Below, piece after piece: positions 1 through 6,289 of a stretch of 7,085 bases of DNA (within the stretch, counting starts at the first letter, position 1; every line of letters begins with the position of its first letter). This DNA is from Rhizobiaceae bacterium. Its GTDB lineage: Bacteria; Pseudomonadota; Alphaproteobacteria; Rhizobiales; Rhizobiaceae. The stretch lies in assembly GCA_016793565.1 (NCBI GenBank), contig JAEUMA010000278.1, positions 1 through 7,085 on the forward strand. Direction: 5' to 3'. Both the position numbers and the translations under genes were made by a program. The notes below the pieces were generated by a model. The model was not told the DNA's origin, made no database searches, and saw nothing but the letters and a program-made list of their open reading frames with translations.

Positions 1-327
1 GAGAATCATGGCCACGGTCGCCAGTTCGAGCGTTGCGGGAAACAGCGCCTGGAATTCGCCCAGAACCGGCCGTTTCGTCGCTATCGAAATGCCGAAATCG
101 CCGGTGAGGATGTTGCCGATATAAGCCAGGTACTGAACGACATAGGGTTTGTCGTAGCCGAATCGTTCGATCAGTTCGGCATAGCGCTCGGGGCTCACGC
201 CCCGCTCTCCCGCCATCGCCAGGATGGGATCGCCGGGTAGCAGCCGCACGAAGGCGAAAGCGGCGAGCGATATGCCGAACACCGTCGGCACCATCAGCGC
301 CAGCTTGTACAGGATGTAACGCAGCAT
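1..327 (-). CDS. dppB: Dipeptide ABC transporter permease DppB, N-terminal part (cut by left edge)
   Basis: This is one of the two inner-membrane permease subunits of a DppABCDF-type importer, which moves dipeptides from the periplasmic binding protein into the cytoplasm using ATP. The first 109 codons are present and the frame is open to the window edge. The protein begins MLRYILYKLALMVPTVFGIS, a typical DppB/OppB start, and has a first membrane segment at about residues 9-30. It is followed by the family motif LPGDP and by AGERGVSPER, which is nearly identical to E. coli DppB (from memory). GDFGIS and ATLELA, which opens the second membrane segment, come next. It lies 54 bases downstream of dppA on the same strand, so the two genes probably form an operon with the remaining dpp genes to the left. 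No clear Shine-Dalgarno sequence is visible before the ATG; the preceding bases are GCGGCAACGCCT. The start is chosen because it matches the family N-terminus. The Dpp assignment is firm; the substrate is inferred from the adjacent DppA. Confidence 0.93.
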   Translation of the reverse strand, partial: MLRYILYKLALMVPTVFGISLAAFAFVRLLPGDPILAMAGERGVSPERYAELIERFGYDKPYVVQYLAYIGNILTGDFGISIATKRPVLGEFQALFPATLELATVAMIL

Positions 328-343
328 AGGCGTTGCCGCGGGC

Positions 344-369
344 AGGCGGCGCCTTGTCCGGCGCCGCCT
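344..369 (-). promoter_or_regulatory. GC-rich stem-loop between dppA and dppB
   Basis: A perfect 10-bp stem (344-353 paired with 360-369, core GGCGGCGCC/GGCGCCGCC) encloses a 6-base loop (354-359). It sits 12 bases beyond the dppA stop codon and ends 16 bases before the dppB start codon. Neither strand has a T-tract after it, so it is not a classical intrinsic terminator. In binding-protein transporter operons such structures are known to protect the upstream transcript from 3' decay or to attenuate read-through, giving more binding protein than permease. That role here is inferred. Confidence 0.6.
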
Positions 370-381
370 TTCCCGTCAGGC

Positions 382-1974
382 CTATTCGGCGATGTCTACG
401 CCGTCGAAGCGATGGATGCCGAGCGGATCCATCACGAAGCCGGAGACGTTCTTCGACATCGGCATGAAGACCTTGGAATGCGCAAGCGTCAGCCACGGCG
501 CCTCACGCTTGAACACTTCCTGCGCCTGTTCGTAGATCTTGGTGCGCTCGGCGACGTCCGTGGTCGCCTTGCCTGCCAGAAGCAGCTTCTGGAAGTCGTC
601 ATTGCACCAGATCGCGTAGTTGGACTGGCCGATCGCATCGCAGCCGAGCAGGAAGAGGAAGTTGTCCGGATCGCCGTTGTCGCCCGTCCAGCCGAGTTGG
701 AAGGCGCCATCGCGATCCTTCGCCTTGCCGCGCTCGCGATACTCCGTCCATTCGTAGCTGACGATCTCTGCCTTGACCCCGACCTTGGCGTAGTCGGCCT
801 GGATCATCTCCGCGACGCGCTGAGCGTTCGGGTTGTACGGACGGCTGACGGGCATCGCCCAGATTTTCATCGACAGGTCCTTGACGCCGGCTTCTTCCAG
901 CATCTTCTGGGCCGCCTCCGGGTCGTATGGATCGTCCTTGATGGCGGTGTTGTAGGACCACATCGTCGGCGGGATCGGGTTGATCGCCGGCTGGCCGGCG
1001 CCCTGGTACACGGCGTCGATGATGGCCTGCTTGTTGACGGCCATGTTCAGCGCCTTGCGGACCTCGACCTTGTCGAACGGCGGCTGCGTGGTGTTGTAGG
1101 CCAGGTAGCCGATGTTCAGGCCTTCCTGCTCCTCGACCTTGAGGTTGGTGTCCGCCTGCAGGCCGGCGATGTCGGCCGGAGCCGGATAGGACATGATGTG
1201 GCACTCGCCGGCCTTCAGCTTCTGTGCGCGCACGGCCGGGTCCGGCGTGATCGCAAAGATCAGGTCGTCGATCTTCTGGCGACCGCCGTAGTAGCCGTCC
1301 CATGCGGCGTAGCGGATGACGGAATCGACCTGGTAGTCGACGAACTGGAACGGACCCGTGCCGATGGGCTTCTGGGTGAACAGTTCCTTGGTGCCGGCCT
1401 TCTCGAGCTGGTCGGCATACTCCTTGGAGACGATCGAGGCGAAGTCCATGCCTAGATCGGGCAGGAACGCCACTTCAGGCTTGTTCAGCACGAACTTGAT
1501 CGTCAGCGGGTCGACGACCACGATTTCCTTGAGAAGCTCCGGGAAGCCCATACCGGCGAAATACTCCCAGCCGGTGCCGGGCAGGTATTCGAACCAGGGA
1601 TTTTCCTTCTTCCACTGGCGCTCGAAGGAGAACTTGACGTCCTCGGCGTTCAGTTCGCGAGTCGGGGTGAAGTAGTCGGTGGTCTGAAACTTCACGCCGG
1701 GACGTAGCTTGAACGTATACTCAAGGCCGTCGTCAGAAACGGTCCAGCTTTCGGCGAGGCCGGGCGAAATCGTGGTCTTGCCGTGGTCGAACTCAACCAG
1801 ACGCGAGTAGATCGTGCGCGAGGAGGCGTCGAAATCGTTGCCGCCGCTCCACGGCGAGGGATCGAAACCGGCCGGCGAAGCTTCCGAGCAGTAGATCAGC
1901 GTCTTGGCGTTGGCAACGCCGGTCATCGCGGTCGCGGCGAGCAACACAGCGGCAAAACTCAGTTTTCGTATCAT
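382..1974 (-). CDS. dppA: Periplasmic dipeptide-binding protein DppA (solute-binding protein family 5)
   Basis: This 530-residue protein captures dipeptides in the periplasm and delivers them to the DppBC permease. In E. coli the homologue also serves heme or 5-aminolevulinate uptake and chemotaxis. Residues 1-23 form a signal peptide (basic MIRK, a hydrophobic stretch, then ANA before K24). The mature part follows E. coli DppA throughout: TLIYCSEASP, PGLAESW, PIGTGPF, NPIPPTMW, RPYNPNA and GWTGDNGDPDNF. Four cysteines (C29, C258, C445, C457) align with the two disulfide pairs of E. coli DppA. R378 and D432 align with Arg355 and Asp408, which bind the ligand carboxylate and amino group. These alignments are from memory. 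The length is close to E. coli DppA (535). The ATG at 1974 is chosen over an in-frame upstream ATG at 2049 because it starts the signal peptide and follows AGGGAG at 1981-1986. dppB follows downstream. Expression probably starts in the divergent region shared with fadD. Confidence 0.96.
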   Translation of the reverse strand: MIRKLSFAAVLLAATAMTGVANAKTLIYCSEASPAGFDPSPWSGGNDFDASSRTIYSRLVEFDHGKTTISPGLAESWTVSDDGLEYTFKLRPGVKFQTTDYFTPTRELNAEDVKFSFERQWKKENPWFEYLPGTGWEYFAGMGFPELLKEIVVVDPLTIKFVLNKPEVAFLPDLGMDFASIVSKEYADQLEKAGTKELFTQKPIGTGPFQFVDYQVDSVIRYAAWDGYYGGRQKIDDLIFAITPDPAVRAQKLKAGECHIMSYPAPADIAGLQADTNLKVEEQEGLNIGYLAYNTTQPPFDKVEVRKALNMAVNKQAIIDAVYQGAGQPAINPIPPTMWSYNTAIKDDPYDPEAAQKMLEEAGVKDLSMKIWAMPVSRPYNPNAQRVAEMIQADYAKVGVKAEIVSYEWTEYRERGKAKDRDGAFQLGWTGDNGDPDNFLFLLGCDAIGQSNYAIWCNDDFQKLLLAGKATTDVAERTKIYEQAQEVFKREAPWLTLAHSKVFMPMSKNVSGFVMDPLGIHRFDGVDIAE

Positions 1975-1980
1975 TACGCA

Positions 1981-1990
1981 CTCCCTATTG
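1981..1990 (-). promoter_or_regulatory. dppA ribosome binding site
   Basis: The minus strand reads CAATAGGGAG, then six bases, then the ATG at 1974. AGGGAG (1981-1986) is a good Shine-Dalgarno match and fixes the start 25 codons inside the longest open frame. A run of seven A residues (minus strand, 1991-1997) lies just upstream, giving an unstructured, A-rich ribosome landing site. Confidence 0.75.
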
Positions 1991-2029
1991 TTTTTTTCCC
2001 AAGCCCCGCAATCAGGCCGGTAGAGGCGG

Positions 2030-2059
2030 CATATAAGCACCGTTTTCAAGGCTTTGGAA
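2030..2059 (-). promoter_or_regulatory. Possible dppA promoter (weak match)
   Basis: On the minus strand TATATG (2035-2030) resembles a -10 box. With an 18-base spacer the hexamer TTCCAA (2059-2054) would be the -35 box, which is a poor match. This would start the transcript about 50 bases before the dppA ATG. It is the most A/T-rich part of the region, but the match is weak and alphaproteobacterial promoters are hard to call by eye. Confidence 0.22.
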
Positions 2060-2075
2060 CTCCCCGCCCTCTTGC

Positions 2076-2089
2076 CCTATGGTCATAGG
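2076..2089. repeat. 14-base inverted repeat, possible operator
   Basis: CCTATG-GT-CATAGG is a perfect 6-bp inverted repeat with a 2-base centre. It lies about 100 bases upstream of the dppA ATG and about 150 bases upstream of the fadD GTG. Its size and placement between divergent genes fit a dimeric regulator site. No regulator is encoded in the window, so this role is inferred only from symmetry and position. Confidence 0.35.
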
Positions 2090-2146
2090 CGGCGACGAGT
2101 GCGCAAGACCCGCTCCGCCGGCGTCGGCTTGCGGCGCCACCCGCGC

Positions 2147-2173
2147 TTGCACGCCCTTGCAGATCACCATACT
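2147..2173 (+). promoter_or_regulatory. Possible fadD promoter with tandem TTGCA repeats
   Basis: TTGCAC (2147-2152) and CATACT (2168-2173) could form -35 and -10 boxes, with a short 15-base spacer. TTGCA occurs twice exactly 10 bases apart (2147-2151, 2157-2161), and the first copy is part of GCTTGC, which also occurs at 2127-2132. The repeats sit on the candidate promoter and could be regulator half-sites. Both calls are tentative. Confidence 0.22.
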
Positions 2174-2224
2174 TACGTTGTCGGCGCGGCGTGTTCGACG
2201 CGGCCCGATGCGGCGAGCGAGTTC

Positions 2225-2233
2225 AGGGAGGAG
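2225..2233 (+). promoter_or_regulatory. fadD ribosome binding site
   Basis: AGGGAGGAG contains a full GGAGG core (2227-2231) five bases before the GTG at 2237. It is the strongest Shine-Dalgarno sequence in the window. It decides the fadD start and thereby shows that the basic N-terminal tail is translated. Confidence 0.85.
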
Positions 2234-2236
2234 CGC

Positions 2237-4165
2237 GTGGCCAAGAAACCGACGACGGGCGACGCCACGGCGGCCCCTTCGCCCAAGGTCCGCAAATCCG
2301 CCGCGCCTCGAGCAAAGCCGTCCGGCGCCGGGCAGGAAAAGCCCGCTCCGGAAAAGCTCTCCCCCGGGAAGCCGACGACCGTTCGCCGCAATTCCGGCTC
2401 CGCCGAGGGCGGCACAACCAAGAAGCCGGCAGCGTTGAAGCAGACCAAGACCAGGCTGCCCAAGGCGTCAACGCTTGAGGCGCCCGAATCTGCCCCGGCA
2501 GCGCCGCCGGCCTGGCTGAAGTCCTATCCGCCCAATATGCCCGCCGAGATCGGGCCGCTGCAGTTCGCATCGCTCGGAGACTTGCTGGTCTCTGTCTGCC
2601 GTCAATATGCGGGCAGGCCGGCCTTCACCTGCATGGACCGCACCATGACCTTCGCGGAACTGGAGCGGACCTCAGCTGCCTTCGCGGCATACCTGCAGTC
2701 GCGAGGGCTCGCGCCCGGAGCCCGTGTCGCCCTGATGATGCCCAACGTCCTGCAATATCCGATCGCGCTGATGGCGGTGCTGCGGGCCGGCTACGCGGTC
2801 GTCAACGTCAACCCGCTCTATACGCCGCGCGAACTGGAGCATCAGCTCAAGGATTCCGGCGCGGAGGCAATCGTCATCCTGGAGAACTTCGCTTCCACCT
2901 TGCAGCAGGTGGTGCGCAACACTTCAGTCCGCGAGGTCATCGTCGCGGCGATGGGCGACATGATGGGCATGCGCGGCATGCTGGTGAATTTCGTGGTCCG
3001 GCGGGTCAAAAAGATGGTCCCGGCGTGGTCGCTGCCCGGCCACGTCCGGTTCAGCGCCGCGCTCAAGCAAGGCGCGGCCAAGACCTTCCTGCCGCCCAGG
3101 ATCGCGCCGGACGATCTCGCCTTCCTGCAATACACCGGGGGAACGACGGGCGTCGCCAAGGGCGCGATGCTGCTCCATCGCAACATCATGTCCAACGTCG
3201 CCCAGAACGCGCTGTGGGTTGACGAGGCCTTCACTGTGAAGCCGAAGCCGGCGCATCAGGTCTATATCTGCGCCTTGCCGCTCTACCACATCTTCGCGCT
3301 GACGGTGAATGCGGTGATGGGCATGCAGCAGGGCGCGGAAAACGTCATGATCCCCAATCCGCGCGACATACCCAATCTGGTGAAGGAGATGCGCAAGCAT
3401 CCCTTCCACGTCTTTCCAGGCCTCAACACGCTGTTCAACGCGCTCCTGAACAATGCGGATTTCCGGCAATTGGACTTCCGTCAGCTTACGCTTACGCTCG
3501 GCGGTGGCATGGCAGTACAGGAGGCGGTAGCGCGGCGCTGGCAGGAAGTGACCGGCAGCCACATCACCGAGGGCTACGGTCTTTCCGAGACATCGCCGGT
3601 GGTGACCGGCAACGTCACGAGTTTCCCGGAATTCACCGGCACGATCGGCCTGCCGCTGCCGTCGACCGAGATCGCCATCCGCGACGACGACAATCGCGAC
3701 CTCCCACTCGGCGAGGTCGGCGAGATCTGCATCCGGGGGCCGCAGGTGATGGCGGGATACTGGCAGCGGCCCGACGAGACAGACAAGGTGATGACCCCCG
3801 ACGGCTTCTTCCGGTCCGGCGACATCGGCTTCATGAGCGAAAAGGGTTTCGTCAAGATCGTCGACCGGAAGAAGGATATGATCTTGGTGTCCGGCTTCAA
3901 CGTCTATCCCAACGAATTGGAGGACGTGGTCGCCAAGATGCCCGGCGTGCTCGAAGTGGCGGCGGTGGGCGTTGCGGACGAACATTCGGGTGAAGTGCCC
4001 AAGCTGTTCATCGTGCGCAGCGACCCCAACCTGAACGAAGACGCGGTGCGCGCCTACTGCCGCGAGAACCTGACCGGGTATAAGCGGCCGAAATTCGTCG
4101 AGTTCCGCGCCGAACTGCCAAAAAGCCCCGTCGGCAAGATCCTGAGGCGCGAACTGCGCGGATAG
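2237..4165 (+). CDS. fadD: Long-chain fatty-acid--CoA ligase FadD with a basic N-terminal tail
   Basis: The enzyme activates long-chain fatty acids with ATP and CoA through an acyl-adenylate, feeding beta-oxidation or lipid synthesis; it acts in the cytoplasm or at the inner membrane. The protein has 642 residues from a GTG start. Residues 92-642 match E. coli FadD (561 residues) along the whole length: LMMPNVLQYP, NVNPLYTPRELEHQL, the ATP/AMP motif YTGGTTGVAKGA (299-310), LPLYHIFALT, EGYGLSET (445-452), the acyl-CoA synthetase signature starting at D522 (DGFFRSGDIG) and DRKKDMILVSGFNVYPNE. The adenylation-domain lysine in SPVGKILRREL is K634. Residues 1-91 are extra: 13 Lys, 5 Arg, 15 Pro, 17 Ala and no aromatic residue, probably disordered. 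The start follows an excellent ribosome binding site, and no better start lies between it and the core. The gene stands alone, divergent from dppA and convergent with hyuA. Specificity for long chains is inferred from the close FadD match. Confidence 0.95.
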   Translation: MAKKPTTGDATAAPSPKVRKSAAPRAKPSGAGQEKPAPEKLSPGKPTTVRRNSGSAEGGTTKKPAALKQTKTRLPKASTLEAPESAPAAPPAWLKSYPPNMPAEIGPLQFASLGDLLVSVCRQYAGRPAFTCMDRTMTFAELERTSAAFAAYLQSRGLAPGARVALMMPNVLQYPIALMAVLRAGYAVVNVNPLYTPRELEHQLKDSGAEAIVILENFASTLQQVVRNTSVREVIVAAMGDMMGMRGMLVNFVVRRVKKMVPAWSLPGHVRFSAALKQGAAKTFLPPRIAPDDLAFLQYTGGTTGVAKGAMLLHRNIMSNVAQNALWVDEAFTVKPKPAHQVYICALPLYHIFALTVNAVMGMQQGAENVMIPNPRDIPNLVKEMRKHPFHVFPGLNTLFNALLNNADFRQLDFRQLTLTLGGGMAVQEAVARRWQEVTGSHITEGYGLSETSPVVTGNVTSFPEFTGTIGLPLPSTEIAIRDDDNRDLPLGEVGEICIRGPQVMAGYWQRPDETDKVMTPDGFFRSGDIGFMSEKGFVKIVDRKKDMILVSGFNVYPNELEDVVAKMPGVLEVAAVGVADEHSGEVPKLFIVRSDPNLNEDAVRAYCRENLTGYKRPKFVEFRAELPKSPVGKILRRELRG

Positions 4166-4176
4166 CGGAACGCGAA

Positions 4177-4204
4177 GTCATCGCCGGGCAAGCCTGACGA
4201 TGAC
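4177..4204. terminator. Hairpin in the fadD/hyuA convergent junction, possible two-way terminator
   Basis: GTCATCG (4177-4183) pairs perfectly with CGATGAC (4198-4204). After one mismatch the stem can continue four more pairs, including one G-T, around a CAAG loop. It begins 12 bases after the fadD stop and ends 18 bases before the hyuA stop on the other strand. No T-run follows on either strand, so it would be a non-canonical terminator or an end-protecting structure. The position between two converging genes is the main support. Confidence 0.45.
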
Positions 4205-4221
4205 GTCGCCCACGCTCCGGA

Positions 4222-6273
4222 TCAGCCCTTCAGCTCGATCAAGAAATTGCCACGCTCATCGACGGCGACCTCCTGCTTTTCCAGCAGCAGGATCGTGGTG
4301 GTCGGCAATTCCAGCACGGCCGGTCCGGCGAGCTTGGCGCCCGCTCCGAAGACCTCCGTATCGTATACCGGAACGTCACGAAAACCCTTGCCTAGATAGA
4401 CCTTGCGCGAGGTCTTGGGCTGGATCTTGCCCTTCTGCCGCGAAAGTGTCTGGCCGGCGCGCTCGCCGCCGCCATTGTCGCCGATCGCCCGCACCTTCCA
4501 TGTCGTGAACTCGACCGTGTCGGCCTCGTCCTTGATAGTGTAGATGCGCTCGTGCTGGTCGTGGAAGGCCTTGGCAAGCAGCGCGAGATCGCCCTTTGCG
4601 AGCTTGCCGCCCGTCATGGCGAACGGCACCTCGATATCCCAGGACTGATAGAGATAGCGGCCCTGAAAGGCGAACTCGAAGCGTTGCGACTGAGGCTTGA
4701 TGCCCGACCGCTTCAGGAAGGCGGTGCCGCGCTTCTGCAGCGCCGCCAGCAGACGGTTGACGCCGGCGAGGTCGAAATCCTTGTCGGTGGTGTTGAGCGT
4801 GCCGGTTTCCTCCCAGCGGACGTCGGAGATCAGGCCGCCATAGGCACTGAGGCCCGCGGCGAAGCGCGGCACCATCAGGCTCTTGATGCCCAGGATGCGC
4901 GCCATGTCGCCGATATGGCAGGCGGTCGCGCCGCCGCCGCTGACCACATAGCTGTCGCGCGGATCGATGCCCTCGTTGACGGTGATGTCCTCGATGGCGC
5001 CGATCATATTGTGGTTGGTGGTCGAGTAGATCGCGTAAGCTGCCTCGACCAGACTGACTTTGAGCTGCTTGGCGATCTTGCCGATGGCCGCCTCAGCCTT
5101 GGCGCGGTCGAGCTTTATGCGGCCGCCGAGGAAATAGTCCGGATCGATGATGCCCAGCACCACGTTCGCGTCGGTCACGGTCGGCTCCGTGCCGCCGCGG
5201 CCGTAGCAGGCGGGACCGGGCATGGCGCTGGCACTATGCGGGCCGACGCGCAGCAGACCGCCCGAATCCACCCAAGCGATCGAGCCGCCGCCGGCGCCCA
5301 CCGAGCGTACATCGATCTTGGGGATGCCGAGCATCTCCATGCCGAACGTGGCCTCAGGCGTCACGACGAGGTGGCGGTTGCGCAAAGCGGAGACGTCGAA
5401 GGTGGTGCCGCCCATGTCCACCACGATCACGTTTTCGGCGGTCGTCAGGTTGATCGCCGCGATCGGCGCAAGCGTCGGGCCTGACATGACGCTGTAAATC
5501 GGCCGCTCGACGATCGCCTCCGGCGGCATCATGCCGCCGACGCAATTGGCGATCAGCAGCTCGCCGTCATAGCCAGCATCCTTCAGCGCGGCGGTGAGCT
5601 TGCCGACATACTCCGAAACGATCGGATAGAGCGAGGCGTTGATGGCCGCCGAGATGGTACGGCGATACTCGCGCGGGATCGGGTTGAGCTCGTGGCTGAG
5701 CGTCACCGGCACGCCGGGCAGTTCCTCCGCCAGGATCTCGCGGATGCGGCGCTCGTGCGAGGGCTGCACGATCGACCACAACAGGCAGACGGCGACAGCC
5801 TCCACCTTGCACGCCTTGAAATGGCGGGCGGCGGCGCGCACATCCTCCTCCGATAGCGGCTCGATCTCGTTGCCCATGGAATCGATGCGGCCGCGCACCT
5901 CGCAAGTGCGGTTGCGGTGGATGTAGGGCGGCGGATAGTCGATCTTGATGTTGAAGGCACGCTTGCGCGGCGATTCGCGCAGCGTCAGGATGTCGGGGTG
6001 TCCGGCATTGCAGATCAGACCCGTCGGCGCGACCTTGCCCTCCACGAGCGCGTTGGTCGAGACGGTCGTGCCGTGCACGATCATGTCGGTCTTGGCCAGG
6101 AACTGGCCAAGTTCCATGTTGTGCGACTTCGCGGCAACGTCCAGCACGTCGATGAAGCCGCGCTCGAACATTCCGGGCGTGGTCGGCGACTTGTGGATCT
6201 CCAGATCGGCTCCCTCGCGGTACAGGAGGAGGTCTGTGAAGGTTCCGCCGATGTCGATGCAGGCTACGAACAT
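4222..6273 (-). CDS. hyuA: Hydantoinase/oxoprolinase family protein, subunit A (HyuA)
   Basis: Members are the ATP-binding subunit of N-methylhydantoinase, 5-oxoprolinase and acetone/acetophenone carboxylase-like enzymes, which use ATP to activate cyclic amides or ketones. The protein has 683 residues, normal for an A subunit. The N-terminal hydantoinase/oxoprolinase domain (about 3-185) holds the phosphate loop IDIGGTFTD (6-14) and VHGTTVSTNAL (66-76). The central domain (about 200-490) holds VVDMGGTTFDVS (284-295), GAGGGSIAWVDSGGL (326-340), MPGPACYGRGGTEPTVTDAN (351-370) and VSGGGA (444-449). A C-terminal domain covers about 505-680. The segment SGPTLAP (264-270) differs from the usual SGPAxGxxGA. 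The ATG at 6273 is chosen over an upstream in-frame start because IDIGG normally lies within ten residues of the N-terminus; the extra 62 codons would overlap livM. livM ends 10 bases upstream, indicating one operon. No B subunit follows: fadD lies next, pointing the other way. The exact substrate cannot be told. Confidence 0.92.
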   Translation of the reverse strand: MFVACIDIGGTFTDLLLYREGADLEIHKSPTTPGMFERGFIDVLDVAAKSHNMELGQFLAKTDMIVHGTTVSTNALVEGKVAPTGLICNAGHPDILTLRESPRKRAFNIKIDYPPPYIHRNRTCEVRGRIDSMGNEIEPLSEEDVRAAARHFKACKVEAVAVCLLWSIVQPSHERRIREILAEELPGVPVTLSHELNPIPREYRRTISAAINASLYPIVSEYVGKLTAALKDAGYDGELLIANCVGGMMPPEAIVERPIYSVMSGPTLAPIAAINLTTAENVIVVDMGGTTFDVSALRNRHLVVTPEATFGMEMLGIPKIDVRSVGAGGGSIAWVDSGGLLRVGPHSASAMPGPACYGRGGTEPTVTDANVVLGIIDPDYFLGGRIKLDRAKAEAAIGKIAKQLKVSLVEAAYAIYSTTNHNMIGAIEDITVNEGIDPRDSYVVSGGGATACHIGDMARILGIKSLMVPRFAAGLSAYGGLISDVRWEETGTLNTTDKDFDLAGVNRLLAALQKRGTAFLKRSGIKPQSQRFEFAFQGRYLYQSWDIEVPFAMTGGKLAKGDLALLAKAFHDQHERIYTIKDEADTVEFTTWKVRAIGDNGGGERAGQTLSRQKGKIQPKTSRKVYLGKGFRDVPVYDTEVFGAGAKLAGPAVLELPTTTILLLEKQEVAVDERGNFLIELKG

Positions 6274-6276
6274 AAG

Positions 6277-6289
6277 CCTATCCCTATTG
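6277..6289 (-). promoter_or_regulatory. hyuA ribosome binding site overlapping the livM stop codon
   Basis: On the minus strand the last livM codons CAA TAG run into CAATAGGGATAGG, followed by CTT and the hyuA ATG at 6273. AGGGA (6281-6285) plus AGG (6277-6279) provide the Shine-Dalgarno pairing, and the livM stop codon shares its bases. Ribosomes ending on livM would sit on the hyuA initiation site, so translational coupling is likely. Confidence 0.7.

Larger units (their letters stand above)
1975..2236. other. Divergent intergenic control region between dppA and fadD
   Basis: This 262-base stretch separates dppA (leftward) and fadD (rightward) and must carry promoters for both. An open frame continues upstream of the fadD start into this region to 2054, but its translation resembles nothing in the FadD family and no ribosome binding site precedes it, so I treat the region as non-coding. 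Visible elements are the two ribosome binding sites, an A7 tract in the dppA leader, a 14-base dyad at 2076-2089 and several TTGC/GCAA half-sites at 2103-2160. No small gene with its own convincing start was seen. Confidence 0.7.

Noticed and set aside
412..1455. A 347-codon open frame on the plus strand, opposite dppA
   Set aside because: It is a mirror of the dppA codon pattern in GC-rich DNA. The translation is a low-complexity Arg/Leu/Asp/Val mix without family motifs, and dppA on the other strand is beyond doubt.
1991..1997. T7 run (plus strand) as a terminator tail
   Set aside because: No GC stem precedes it on the plus strand in a transcribed context. It lies in the dppA leader, where it reads as an A-tract upstream of the ribosome binding site.
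1975..2049. Longer dppA start at 2049 (25 extra codons)
   Set aside because: It would place polar residues before a clean signal peptide, and the good ribosome binding site at 1981-1986 serves the ATG at 1974.
2146..2161. Sigma-54-like promoter CTTGCACGCCCTTGCA upstream of fadD
   Set aside because: The -24 element has TT where GG is required, and the spacing to the -12 GC is one base short; sigma-54 promoters tolerate neither change well.
2054..2236. Longer fadD start at 2054 (61 extra codons)
   Set aside because: There is no ribosome binding site, no similarity to FadD proteins, and the region must hold promoters. The GTG at 2237 has a near-perfect site.
2924..3985. A 353-codon open frame on the minus strand, opposite fadD
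   Set aside because: It lies wholly inside fadD and is His/Arg/Asp-rich, as expected for a reverse-strand shadow. There is no recognisable domain.
4552..5484. A 310-codon open frame on the plus strand, opposite hyuA
   Set aside because: It lies inside the well-supported hyuA gene, has an Ala/Arg/Asp/His-rich composition and no motifs. It is a shadow frame.
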